Below are positions 1-7,400 of a stretch of DNA of 10,299 nucleotides, piece after piece (the first letter of the stretch is position 1; every line of letters begins with the position of its first letter). The DNA lies in the NCBI GenBank assembly GCA_030526935.1, contig JAUNBY010000079.1, positions 1 to 10,299 of the forward strand, in the 5' to 3' direction. The notes beneath the pieces were generated by a model that did no database searches, had not been told where the DNA came from, and saw nothing but the letters and a program-made list of their open reading frames with translations. The position numbers and the translations under genes were made by a program. Origin of the DNA: Clostridia bacterium. Its GTDB lineage: Bacteria; Bacillota; Clostridia; Christensenellales; Aristaeellaceae.

Positions 1-3
1 TTG

Positions 4-89
4 TGGTGCTGAAAGTGGGACTCGAACCCACACGTCCATTCGGACAGGAGATTTTAAGTCTCCTGCGTCTGCCATTCCGCCATTTCAGC
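4..89 (-). tRNA. tRNA-Leu (anticodon UAA)
   Basis: This is a class II tRNA read on the minus strand. The acceptor stem GCTGAAA/TTTCAGC pairs perfectly over 7 bp, followed by discriminator A and an encoded CCA (plus-strand positions 4-6). The D stem is GCG/CGC, the anticodon stem is GGAGA/TCTCC with loop CTTAAAA, and the T arm is GTGGG-TTCGAGT-CCCAC. The long variable arm GTCC-GAAT-GGAC marks a Leu/Ser/Tyr type. Anticodon TAA lies at tRNA positions 34-36 (plus strand 54-56), so it reads UUA and probably UUG as leucine. It is not an amber suppressor. Any further tRNA genes or a terminator would lie to the left, outside the window. Confidence 0.97.
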
Positions 90-180
90 TTATGATGGCT
101 TTTATATCAGAATCGTTCGCCCTTCATAAATGTGCAAAACGACGCGGTGTCGCAATCAGACACATTTTCTTCATGGGTAT

Positions 181-209
181 ATTATAACAGTCGAGGCTTG
201 AAATGTAAA
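181..209 (-). promoter_or_regulatory. Sigma-A promoter for the tRNA-Leu
   Basis: On the minus strand a -35 box TTTACA (plus 204-209) is followed by a 17-nt spacer and a perfect -10 box TATAAT (plus 181-186). Transcription would start near 173-174 and run about 85 nt before the tRNA 5' end, leaving a leader for RNase P to remove. No coding region lies between, so the tRNA appears to be transcribed independently of the transporter operon on its other side. The stretch 210-331 upstream shows nothing I can identify. Confidence 0.8.
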
Positions 210-331
210 TACTGTACGCAAAAAAAATCATTTGGCAAAGTCGCTCTAAACATCAGACTCGTTTTTCGAATATTAGCACCAGAAAATGTATATTTGAAAA
301 GTTTTATCAGGTAACGAAGAGAGTTGGCACA

Positions 332-362
332 GGGCGCGCCGCGTATTATATGCGGCGCGCCC
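332..362 (-). repeat. GC-rich perfect palindrome after the transporter operon
   Basis: An 11-bp perfect stem, GGGCGCGCCGC/GCGGCGCGCCC, encloses the 9-nt AT-rich loop GTATTATAT, which can itself pair a little further. It sits 28 nt after the permease stop codon, where a terminator would be expected, but no T-run follows on either strand. It could be a 3'-end stabilising hairpin, a factor-assisted terminator or an interspersed palindromic repeat. Its outer arms (AGGGCGCGC...GCGCGCCCG) resemble the palindrome at 10274-10292 at the other end of the window. Confidence 0.6.
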
Positions 363-374
363 GAGGAGTGTGAG

Positions 375-390
375 ATCGCGAAAACGCGAT
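375..390 (-). other. Small hairpin at the permease stop codon
   Basis: Read on the minus strand, ATCGCG-TTTT-CGCGAT forms a 6-bp stem with a 4-nt loop, starting at the last base of the permease TAA. With the larger palindrome at 332-362 it makes a tandem hairpin at the 3' end of the operon. Neither hairpin has a downstream U-tract, so intrinsic termination is uncertain. mRNA 3'-end protection is an alternative. Confidence 0.4.
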
Positions 391-1685
391 TATTTCACCG
401 ATTCCGAAGCCTTGCGGCGCACTACATCGATTATGACGGCTACGACGATTATCAGGCCTTTTACCATCTTCTGAGGTCCTTGAGCCACGCCGAGCAGGTT
501 GAGGCCATTTGATATGACGCCTATAATCAAAATACCTATGAGGGTTCCTATCATGCTCCCCTCGCCGCCCTTCATGCTGGTTCCGCCTATAACAACGGCG
601 GCAATGGCGTCCATTTCCTGCCCGTCGGCGTTAGTGGGGACGGCGGAGTCGAGGCGCGAGGTCAAAAGCAGCGCCGCGACTCCGCAGCAAAGTCCGCTAA
701 TGGTATAGACGAGGCACTTGCTCTTGGCGATATTAATTCCGGAAAGCCGCGCGCAGTTTTCGTTTCCGCCGATAGCGTAGGTAAAGCGCCCGGCGCGGGT
801 GTATTTAAGAGCGTACCATCCAAGTAAAAACACCGCCAGCATTATCAGTATCCCGTACAGGGGAACGCCTCCCACGCGGCTTGATATGGCGGTAAATCCG
901 GCGGGCATCGTATAAAGCGGCTGACCTCCCGTAACGGTATAAGCCGCGCCCCGGGCGATAGACATCATGCCCAGCGTGGCAATGAACGGAGGCAGATCCA
1001 GATACGCTATCATTAAGCCGTTTATCAGCCCTATGGCGCCGGAGAACAATATGCAGATTATTATAGTAGGCACGACACCTACGCCGAAGTTCTTCATAAG
1101 TATCGCCATCAAAAGACCCGAAAGAGCGATATTCGAGCCGACCGACAGGTCTATGCCTCCGGAGATTATGACAAACGTCATGCCGACGGCGATTACGAAG
1201 TTGATTGATATCTGCTGAAGGACGTTTAGAAAGTTGCTAGCCGTGAGAAACACGTTCGTCGCGAGCGCCAAGTCGAGACAAAGCACTATAAGCGCCAGCA
1301 GTATGCCCCATATGCTTCCGCTTGAGGATACCTTGCCCGCGCGGGCTGAACGCTTTTTCTTGACCGCATTATAAATAAGTCCTCCAAGTCCGATTATCAT
1401 AAGGTCGATTCCAAGCACGAGAAAAAGCGAGTACTGCCCGTAAAGCGCCATGGCTATCTCGTCTTCGCGGGTTATTTCGATTTCGGCTATCTCCTGCGAG
1501 ACTTCGACTTCTTTGCCAAGAAGCTCGGCGGCTCTGGCCTGAGCCTCGGCCATCCTCTGAGCGTTAAGAACCTCGTTTATTTCGGCGACGCGGTCGGCAT
1601 GGCTTCCCGCGTATATCGCAAGTCCCGTAAGGGCGATGCCCAAAACCAGGCAGATGATAAGTATAACGCGCATTCTGTTTTTCAT
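390..1685 (-). CDS. Sugar ABC transporter permease (RbsC/MglC family) with N-terminal extension
   Basis: This is the integral membrane subunit of a ribose/galactose-class sugar importer; a dimer forms the channel and couples to the ATPase encoded just upstream. The BPD_transp_2-type core runs from about residue 125 to 425 and shows family motifs: AVGMTFVIISGGIDLSVGS (166-184), the coupling-helix region GRFTYAIGGNENCARLSGI (299-317), and VIGGTSMKGGEGSMIGT (365-381). It is 431 residues against about 320 usually. The extra N-terminus has one membrane helix (about 6-27), a charged Ala/Glu-rich helical stretch (about 28-82), a second membrane helix (about 85-108) and a basic KKKRSARAGK segment. 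The start is set by GAGGTG 6 nt before the ATG. It follows the ATPase stop by 15 nt, so the two are co-transcribed. The substrate cannot be read from the sequence. Confidence 0.93.
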   Translation of the reverse strand: MKNRMRVILIICLVLGIALTGLAIYAGSHADRVAEINEVLNAQRMAEAQARAAELLGKEVEVSQEIAEIEITREDEIAMALYGQYSLFLVLGIDLMIIGLGGLIYNAVKKKRSARAGKVSSSGSIWGILLALIVLCLDLALATNVFLTASNFLNVLQQISINFVIAVGMTFVIISGGIDLSVGSNIALSGLLMAILMKNFGVGVVPTIIICILFSGAIGLINGLMIAYLDLPPFIATLGMMSIARGAAYTVTGGQPLYTMPAGFTAISSRVGGVPLYGILIMLAVFLLGWYALKYTRAGRFTYAIGGNENCARLSGINIAKSKCLVYTISGLCCGVAALLLTSRLDSAVPTNADGQEMDAIAAVVIGGTSMKGGEGSMIGTLIGILIIGVISNGLNLLGVAQGPQKMVKGLIIVVAVIIDVVRRKASESVK

Positions 1686-1700
1686 AATCTACACCTCAAA

Positions 1701-3203
1701 TCAAGCTATATGCCTGTCGCCGCCGGTGGCGTAATAGAGTATCTTCTCCTGCGTAAGCGTCTCGTCTACGTCGAATACGCCCGTCACGGCGCCCTGACAC
1801 ATGACGAGCACCCTGTCGGACATTCCCAGTATCTCCGGAAGCTCGGACGAGATCATGACGACCGCATGACCATCCTTGACGAGTTCCGTCATTATGTTGT
1901 AAACCTCTATCTTGGCTCCGACGTCTATGCCTCTAGTCGGCTCGTCGAATATAATTATACGGGATTTGCTCAAAAGCCACTTCGCGAGCACGACCTTTTG
2001 CTGGTTGCCGCCGGAGAGGTTTCGCGCGAGCTGGTTCTGTGACGGCGTCTTTATATTGAGCCTGTCTATGTACTCTGCGATGACCTCGCGCTCGCGGTTG
2101 AGGTTGAGGTGATAGGACTTGCCAAAATTGTCGAGCGTCGCGAGGGTTATGTTCTGCCCGACCGACATTGTAAGCACAAGCCCTTCGCCTTTCCTGTCCT
2201 CGGTGGCGAAGCCGAAACCGGCCTTTATCGCGTCGAGAGGCACCCTTATTTCGACCTTCTTGCCCTGTACGTATATCTCGCCGGACTGCTTTTTATCCAT
2301 GCCGAATATCGCCCTTGCGGTCTCGGTTCTGCCTGCTCCGACAAGACCCGATATGCCCAGTATCTCGCCCGCTCTTACCGAGAATGAAATGTCCTTCACC
2401 TGTTTTCCGGCGTTGACGCGCTCGACGCGCAAAACCTCTTCGCCAAGAGGGACGCGCACCTTGGGGAACTTCTCCTTCAGTTCGCGACCGACCATGAACT
2501 TTATTATCTCGTCAAGAGTCGTCTTATCTACGTCAACGACCGTTACGTTTTTGCCGTCGCGCATTATGGTCGCGCGGTCGCATATCTGCATGACCTCCTC
2601 GAGGCGGTGAGAGATATAGATTATCGACACTCCACGCGCTTTGAGCATCCTTATGGTATTGAAAAGCGTGTCTATCTCGCGGTTTGTCAAAGGCGCGGTC
2701 GGCTCGTCCATTATAAGTATACGCGAGTTTATGGACAGCGCCTTCGCGACCTCGACCATTTGTTTGTGTGCTACGCCGAGGTTGCGTATCAGGGAATGGG
2801 AGTTTATATCTACGCCGAGGTCATCCAGAATCTTTTGGGCTTCGTCGTACATTTTTTTCCAATCGACCATGAACTTGTTTTTCATTATCGGACGACCCAT
2901 AAATATGTTCTCAGCCACCGTCAATTGCTCGGTGAGGTTTAATTCCTGATAAATTATAGATATGCCGAGATCCTTAGCGTCCGAGGATGTGCGTATTTCA
3001 ACCTTCTTCGAGTCTATTTCTATTTCGGCCTCGTCCGCGTTATATGCGCCGGAAAGCACTTTCATAAGCGTCGACTTGCCCGCGCCATTTTCGCCGAGAA
3101 GCGCGTGTACCTCGCCTTTTTTAACGCTAAGGTTCACATGGTCAAGCGCGAGAACGCCCGGAAAGCGTTTTACAACGCCGCGCATTTCTAGAAATTCCGC
3201 CAT
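1701..3203 (-). CDS. Sugar ABC transporter ATP-binding protein (RbsA/MglA family, two NBDs)
   Basis: This cytoplasmic ATPase powers the importer. Its 500 residues with two fused nucleotide-binding domains match the family's usual length. NBD1 has Walker A GENGAGKST (37-45), Q-loop Gln86, a weak signature LGVAHKQ (142-148), Walker B ILIMDEP (162-168) and H-loop His199. NBD2 has the family's degenerate Walker A GLVGAGRTE (286-294), an intact signature LSGGNQQK (396-403), Walker B IIIFDEP (416-422), and ISSE in place of the H-loop histidine. This predicts one competent composite ATP site (NBD1 Walker A with NBD2 signature) and one degenerate site, as is typical of RbsA-type proteins. The ATG at 3203 has only a weak GGGG 8 nt upstream, but homology begins at once (EMRGVVKRFPGV). 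It is the middle gene of the operon, ending in TGA. The substrate is unknown. Confidence 0.95.
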   Translation of the reverse strand: MAEFLEMRGVVKRFPGVLALDHVNLSVKKGEVHALLGENGAGKSTLMKVLSGAYNADEAEIEIDSKKVEIRTSSDAKDLGISIIYQELNLTEQLTVAENIFMGRPIMKNKFMVDWKKMYDEAQKILDDLGVDINSHSLIRNLGVAHKQMVEVAKALSINSRILIMDEPTAPLTNREIDTLFNTIRMLKARGVSIIYISHRLEEVMQICDRATIMRDGKNVTVVDVDKTTLDEIIKFMVGRELKEKFPKVRVPLGEEVLRVERVNAGKQVKDISFSVRAGEILGISGLVGAGRTETARAIFGMDKKQSGEIYVQGKKVEIRVPLDAIKAGFGFATEDRKGEGLVLTMSVGQNITLATLDNFGKSYHLNLNREREVIAEYIDRLNIKTPSQNQLARNLSGGNQQKVVLAKWLLSKSRIIIFDEPTRGIDVGAKIEVYNIMTELVKDGHAVVMISSELPEILGMSDRVLVMCQGAVTGVFDVDETLTQEKILYYATGGDRHIA

Positions 3204-3230
3204 GCGTATTACCCCGTTTCAATATGGATT

Positions 3231-3252
3231 GCGGCGGGTATTACCCCGCCGC
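3231..3252 (-). other. Intercistronic hairpin between binding protein and ATPase
   Basis: GCGGCGGG/CCCGCCGC forms a perfect 8-bp GC stem with a 6-nt loop, 22 nt after the binding-protein stop and inside the 71-nt gap before the ATPase. No T-run follows. In sugar-importer operons such as malE-malF, hairpins in this position protect the upstream message from 3' exonucleases or partly terminate transcription, giving more binding protein than membrane components. That role is inferred here from position and structure. Confidence 0.6.
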
Positions 3253-3274
3253 TGTTATCGGTTAACCTATGATA

Positions 3275-4183
3275 TTAAAGATACTCGTCAACGAGGGTTA
3301 TATCAACGACGGTGGTTTCGGCCTCAATGATCTTCTCGGTGCGCTCGACTCCGTTTATAGCGCTTACTATGGCGTCGATGGCGTTGGCTCCGATGGCAAC
3401 CGGGCCGCAATCGAGAGTGGCGGTGAGTTCGCCGGCTTTGACGGACTCAAAGGCATTGGGGTTTCCGTCGAGACCCACGCAGATTATGTCCTCGCGGCCG
3501 AGCTGCTTGCAGGCCTGAACCGCGCCCAGAGCCATTTCGTCGGAAAGGCCGTAAATGACGGTTATCTCGGGATGCGCCTGGAGCATGTCCATCGCGGCGT
3601 TCATGCCGGTTTCGCGTACCCAGTCGCCGGGCTGAGAGGCGACGAGCTCGATTCCGGGATAAACCTCGGCGCAGCGATCTACGAAGCCGCCCATGCGCTG
3701 GGTGGTGTAGTCGCTGGGAAGTCCTTCGATGATCGCGACCTTGGCGACGCCGCCGGTCTGCTCGTTGACCCAGTCGGCGATCTTGGCGCCGCCGTTATAC
3801 TGATTGTATCCCGAATAGGCGTACACTTCGCCGTCGGCGATCTCGGTGATGGTGTTGAACATAACCACGGGGATTCCGGCTTCGTTGGCCTTCTTGATTC
3901 CGGGGATCAGCGCGTCGAGGTTGATGCCGCAAACGGCGATGCCGGCGACGCCGCGGGTGATCATGTCCTCCATCATGGACATCTGGGTGGCGTAGTCATC
4001 CTCGGACGGCGGAGCCATTATCAGCAGGTCGTAGCCATAGGCTTCGGCCACGGGAGTAGCGCCCTCTATGCATGCCGCGTAGAAGGGGCTAGTCATCGCC
4101 GGGGGCAAAAAGCCTATCTCCGCGGCGAAGGCGGCTGACGTTAGCATCAGTACGGCGAGAACCAGACAAATCAGTTTTTTCAT
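3275..4183 (-). CDS. Sugar ABC transporter substrate-binding protein (periplasmic-binding-protein-like fold)
   Basis: This exported protein captures the substrate and delivers it to the permease. Residues 1-20 form a classic signal peptide: MKK, a hydrophobic core, then AFA followed by AEIG, which suits signal peptidase I. There is no lipobox cysteine at the cleavage site, whereas most Gram-positive binding proteins are lipoproteins. The mature part fits the Peripla_BP_4/RbsB-like class: an N-terminal strand (EIGFLPPAMTSPFYAACIEG), a segment GVAGIAVCGINLDALIPGIKKA, a hinge near YSGYNQYNGGAKIADWV, and a second lobe with KVAIIEGLPSDYTTQRMGGF, VIYGLSDEMALGAVQA and ICVGLDGNPNAFESVKAG. The 302-residue length is normal. 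AGGAGG 7 nt before the ATG fixes the start. It is the first gene of the operon, directly behind its promoter. The sugar is not identifiable; ribose-, galactose- or AI-2-like ligands are all possible. Confidence 0.93.
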   Translation of the reverse strand: MKKLICLVLAVLMLTSAAFAAEIGFLPPAMTSPFYAACIEGATPVAEAYGYDLLIMAPPSEDDYATQMSMMEDMITRGVAGIAVCGINLDALIPGIKKANEAGIPVVMFNTITEIADGEVYAYSGYNQYNGGAKIADWVNEQTGGVAKVAIIEGLPSDYTTQRMGGFVDRCAEVYPGIELVASQPGDWVRETGMNAAMDMLQAHPEITVIYGLSDEMALGAVQACKQLGREDIICVGLDGNPNAFESVKAGELTATLDCGPVAIGANAIDAIVSAINGVERTEKIIEAETTVVDITLVDEYL

Positions 4184-4190
4184 TGGGAAA

Positions 4191-4196
4191 CCTCCT
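4191..4196 (-). promoter_or_regulatory. Strong ribosome binding site of the binding-protein gene
   Basis: A perfect AGGAGG inside an A-rich stretch lies 7 nt before the ATG at 4183. It is much stronger than the GGGG ahead of the ATPase, consistent with high expression of the binding protein relative to the other two subunits. Confidence 0.85.
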
Positions 4197-4211
4197 TTTT
4201 TCTAATGCCCG

Positions 4212-4266
4212 TTGACATATATGGACAAGTCTATATTAATAATACACATATTCGTCCAAATGTCAA
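4212..4266. promoter_or_regulatory. Inverted repeat bracketing the transporter promoter (candidate operator)
   Basis: The arms TTGACATATATGGAC (4212-4226) and GTCCAAATGTCAA (4254-4266) are inverted copies of TTGACAT-(N)-TGGAC, with a 2-nt length difference in the middle. Their centres are about 41 bp apart, close to four helical turns, so both would face the same side of the DNA. One arm covers the -35 box and the other lies just after the expected transcription start. The second arm lies upstream of the transcript, so the repeat cannot act as an mRNA hairpin. A DNA-bound repressor or looping regulator is a reasonable inference. No regulator gene is present in the window. Confidence 0.45.
4239..4266 (-). 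promoter_or_regulatory. Sigma-A promoter of the sugar transporter operon
   Basis: A consensus -35 TTGACA (plus 4261-4266), a 16-nt spacer and a -10 TATTAT (plus 4239-4244) lie on the minus strand. An A7 tract just upstream of the -35 box (plus 4271-4277) could act as an UP element. Transcription would begin near 4232, giving a leader of about 48 nt that ends in the AGGAGG site. This is the only strong promoter found for the three transporter genes. Confidence 0.8.
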
Positions 4267-4431
4267 TTGGTTTTTTTCCCAAAAGCGTTGATATTTTTCG
4301 GATTCCGTTATTGTGTAAACGCCGTTTGGGATTGAGTACGGTCTCCTTGCCCGTCGCATCAGGATAAGAAAAACCCATCCGACGAATCCCGTTCTATCGC
4401 GCTTTTTTTGGGGGATGTGCCGCGCTTCGTA
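4267..4431 (-). other. Spacer after the c-di-GMP gene, no clear terminator
   Basis: This is the 3' region of the c-di-GMP gene before the transporter promoter. On the minus strand there is a GGGTTTTTCTT run (around plus 4367-4377) preceded by weak pairing possibilities (CATCC with GGATG), but no clean GC-rich stem directly ahead of the T-run. I cannot support an intrinsic terminator, so read-through into the transporter operon is possible. No gene or RNA is recognised here. Confidence 0.35.
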
Positions 4432-7400
4432 TCAATGCGGATGATCCACTTCCATTTCGGGACTGTAAAACGCGTAATTGCCCTTGCCTGCGCGCTTGAC
4501 CGAATAAAGCGCTCTGTCCGCGCGATGATAAAGAGCATCGAAATCGCGGCAGTCTTTATCGGTAAAGGCGACCCCCGCGCTGCAGCATATGCCGACGTCG
4601 TCGTTTTCGCCGACGCGTATGGATTTCAATTTATCCATGAGCGAATTGAGTACCTTCTTTATAGGCTCGGGCGAGGAAACATCGGTAAGCAGCACCGCGA
4701 ATTCATCCCCGCCTATCCTCCCGGCGATGTCGTGCTTTCGAAAATGCGTTCCGAGCACACCTCCGATCGCGGTTATCGTCCTGTCGCCTTCGGCGTGGCC
4801 GTAGGTGTCGTTGATGGACTTCAAGTCGTCCAGGTCAAGCATTATGAGCGCGCATGGTCTTGCGGAATCAATCATCTGTTTCATGTATTTTTCGGATGCC
4901 CCGCGATTATACAGGCCCGACAGCTGATCTGTTTCGGCGCGAAAGCGCATGTCCATGTCGCGCGTTTTTTCCTCGGTCACGTCGCTGATATATCCAAAAG
5001 CCTTAATATTGCCTGTATATGGATCCTTTACGAATTTTATATCTATGGCTATCCAGTGCTGACTCCCGTCGGGATAGCGAACGAAATGCTCGCCGAATAC
5101 GCCGGTCTCCCCGGCACTTACTTTCTCGAGCAGCTTTTCGCGAGTGTAAAAGGACATTGCGGCTTCGCAATCATCAGCCTGGAGGAACAGCCTCACCAAA
5201 TACCTTATGGCGTCGTTAAAACGCCATCCCCTCATATCGCCGGTTCCCTGAGGCAGCGTATGTTGCCGCTCAACCACGTCTGTAGTCAGATCCGCGTCTA
5301 TACGACCGATGCTGTTTATCTCCTCTGTGCGCGTATCGACAAGGTAGCGCGCGTAAGCCAGTTCCTTTTCGTAGGCGTCGCTTATATCAAGAAGCGATAT
5401 GGCGGTTACGACCGGCACACCATCGTCATCGAGCATGGAGCGGAAGTTGTATTCATACCACCTGTTCTCGCCTTTGAGATTCATACGTACTCTCGCGTAG
5501 CCCCTTGATTCGCCGGCGTGTATTGATTCAAAGAAGCGCAGCACCTCATCGCGGCTCTCGGGAAGTATCTTCCCCCTTTTGATTACGCTTTCAGGAAGGC
5601 CATCGTACTCTGACAAAAGGCCCGCCGCCTCGGACAATTCGGGGTTTATCACTATGGCTCTTCCGGAGAGAACGTCATATCTGTAGACGACGCGGTTGTA
5701 TAAACCTGAGGCGAGCTTCATGAAACCATCGGACTTGAGCAGTTGAAGTTCGACGCTTCTGCGCTGGGTCACATCGGTCATTACGCTTACGTAAAGCAAT
5801 TGACCGTTATAGCTGCGCGTAAGCGACGAACCTATGCAGACCCAGGCCAAAGATCCATCCTTTTTGATTATGCGATATTCCTGCTCCAGATACGAAACGT
5901 TCTGCTCGGAGACCTTTCGCATCTGCGAGGTCGCAGTTGTAAAGTCAGGCGGATATATAAAGGGGCGAAGACGGTTCTGTGCGCTTTTTTGAATTTCATC
6001 GTCGCTATAGCCGTACTTTTTAAACAGGCTTCCGCTCATATGGATGATTTCGAGCGTTTCCGAACTCGTTATAATTATCTGAGCCAATATGGTATCGTCT
6101 ATGACTCTTGAATAGTCGCGTTGAAACTGAAGCTCCTCGTCGGTGTGCCTCAGCAGCATCCTGAGCTGTTCTTCAAGAGATTTTTGCTTGTCTATTCCGC
6201 GCACGAGCATAAGACAGTTTACGTCATTGTCGTAAGGCGAATCGATAAACAGCACCACTATCTCCATCCAACGCCATACGTCGTCGTCGCAGCGCTCCAC
6301 AAACTCGGCGCGGCAGCTCTTTTCGCCGTTGCGGTAAATTGAGATAAGGCGTTCTCTGGAAAAGATATCTAGAAAAGCCTTGTGATCCTCCGGGCGCAGA
6401 CATCTAAGGCAGCTTTCTGCAAGCATATCATATTCGCCGTCCATCGGGAATCGCTTGATCGGGTGCTCTTCACGATTGATGGTGTTATAGTAGTTATCCG
6501 TCAGGTTCGCCGATATAGTCAGAGGATATACGCTTCTCACCGCCGCTATGAGTCTGTCTATCTCGATATTTAGGCGGCGGTTTTCTTCATGGTAACTGGT
6601 CGTATCTTCAAAAGATATGACCGCCTGAACCGGTTCGCCCGCTTCGTTGAACACACTTACGAATTCAAACCTATACCATATGGTTCTTCCGTCGCGCCCT
6701 GGGAAGGGGAATTCACCCGTGCCCGTCTTTTGTCCCGAGTCTATAGTGGCGAAAAACTCTCTGTATCCGTTGGTGTATTCAGAATCGGGATCCATTCCCA
6801 ACAGTTTTATCATTTCCTCCGGCACGTTTACGCAGGAGGCAACGCCCCAGATTTGCGCAAACTTCTCGGGGAGTTTGAGCGTATGTGATGCTACGTGATA
6901 GACGCAAATATTTCTTCCCATCTGCTCCATGCTTAAGGCGAGCGTCTCGTCGCTGACATGGAGGCTTTCCTCGGCTTTTTTCTGAGAAGTGATATCGGTG
7001 GAGAACATCATAATGCGTTCCCTGTTTCTCCACCTGATCGGAATTGCCTGAACGAGTACCCATACCCCGTCCGGACGGAGCAATTGAGTAGCGACGATCT
7101 CTCCTGTATTCTTATAATGAACCAGCGGACAGCCTTTGCAGGGAATGTCTTTATTGGCGAATACCTTGTGGCATGTCGCATCGGCGACGCCTGCGAGGTA
7201 CTCGCGCACTTTGGCGTTTTTATAGATGAGATTGAAATTGTCGCTGTCCACGATATATATAAGCGATGGGTTCTTATCTATGGCGTCAATAAACTCCTCC
7301 GAATAAGAGATCTTGTACTGCGCGGTGTTTTTCTCGATGAATACGCCTATTACCTGACAGATAAGAAGCAGCGTCCCCGTCATTTCGCGCGTGGGCAAAG

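Noticed and set aside
132..314. 60-codon plus-strand open frame beside the tRNA
   Set aside because: It overlaps the tRNA promoter in antisense, has no ribosome binding site of note and resembles no known protein.
3269..4138. 289-codon open frame on the plus strand opposite the binding-protein gene
   Set aside because: It is the complement of a clear binding-protein gene with signal peptide and strong ribosome site. The plus-strand frame has no family motif and low-complexity Gly/Asp/Val content.
4212..4239. Plus-strand promoter (TTGACA, 16 nt, TATTAA) divergent from the transporter promoter
   Set aside because: The -10 box matches only 4 of 6 positions and no plus-strand gene follows. The TTGACA is better explained as one arm of the inverted repeat.
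4280..4300. Catabolite-repression (cre-like) site near AACGCTTTTG upstream of the transporter promoter
   Set aside because: Several essential positions of the cre consensus do not match.
4408..5508. 366-codon open frame on the plus strand opposite the C-terminal GGDEF region
   Set aside because: It lies antisense to a well-supported GGDEF and PAS region, shows no recognisable domain and has no convincing ribosome site. Other long plus-strand frames, such as 7576-8412, were dropped for the same reason.
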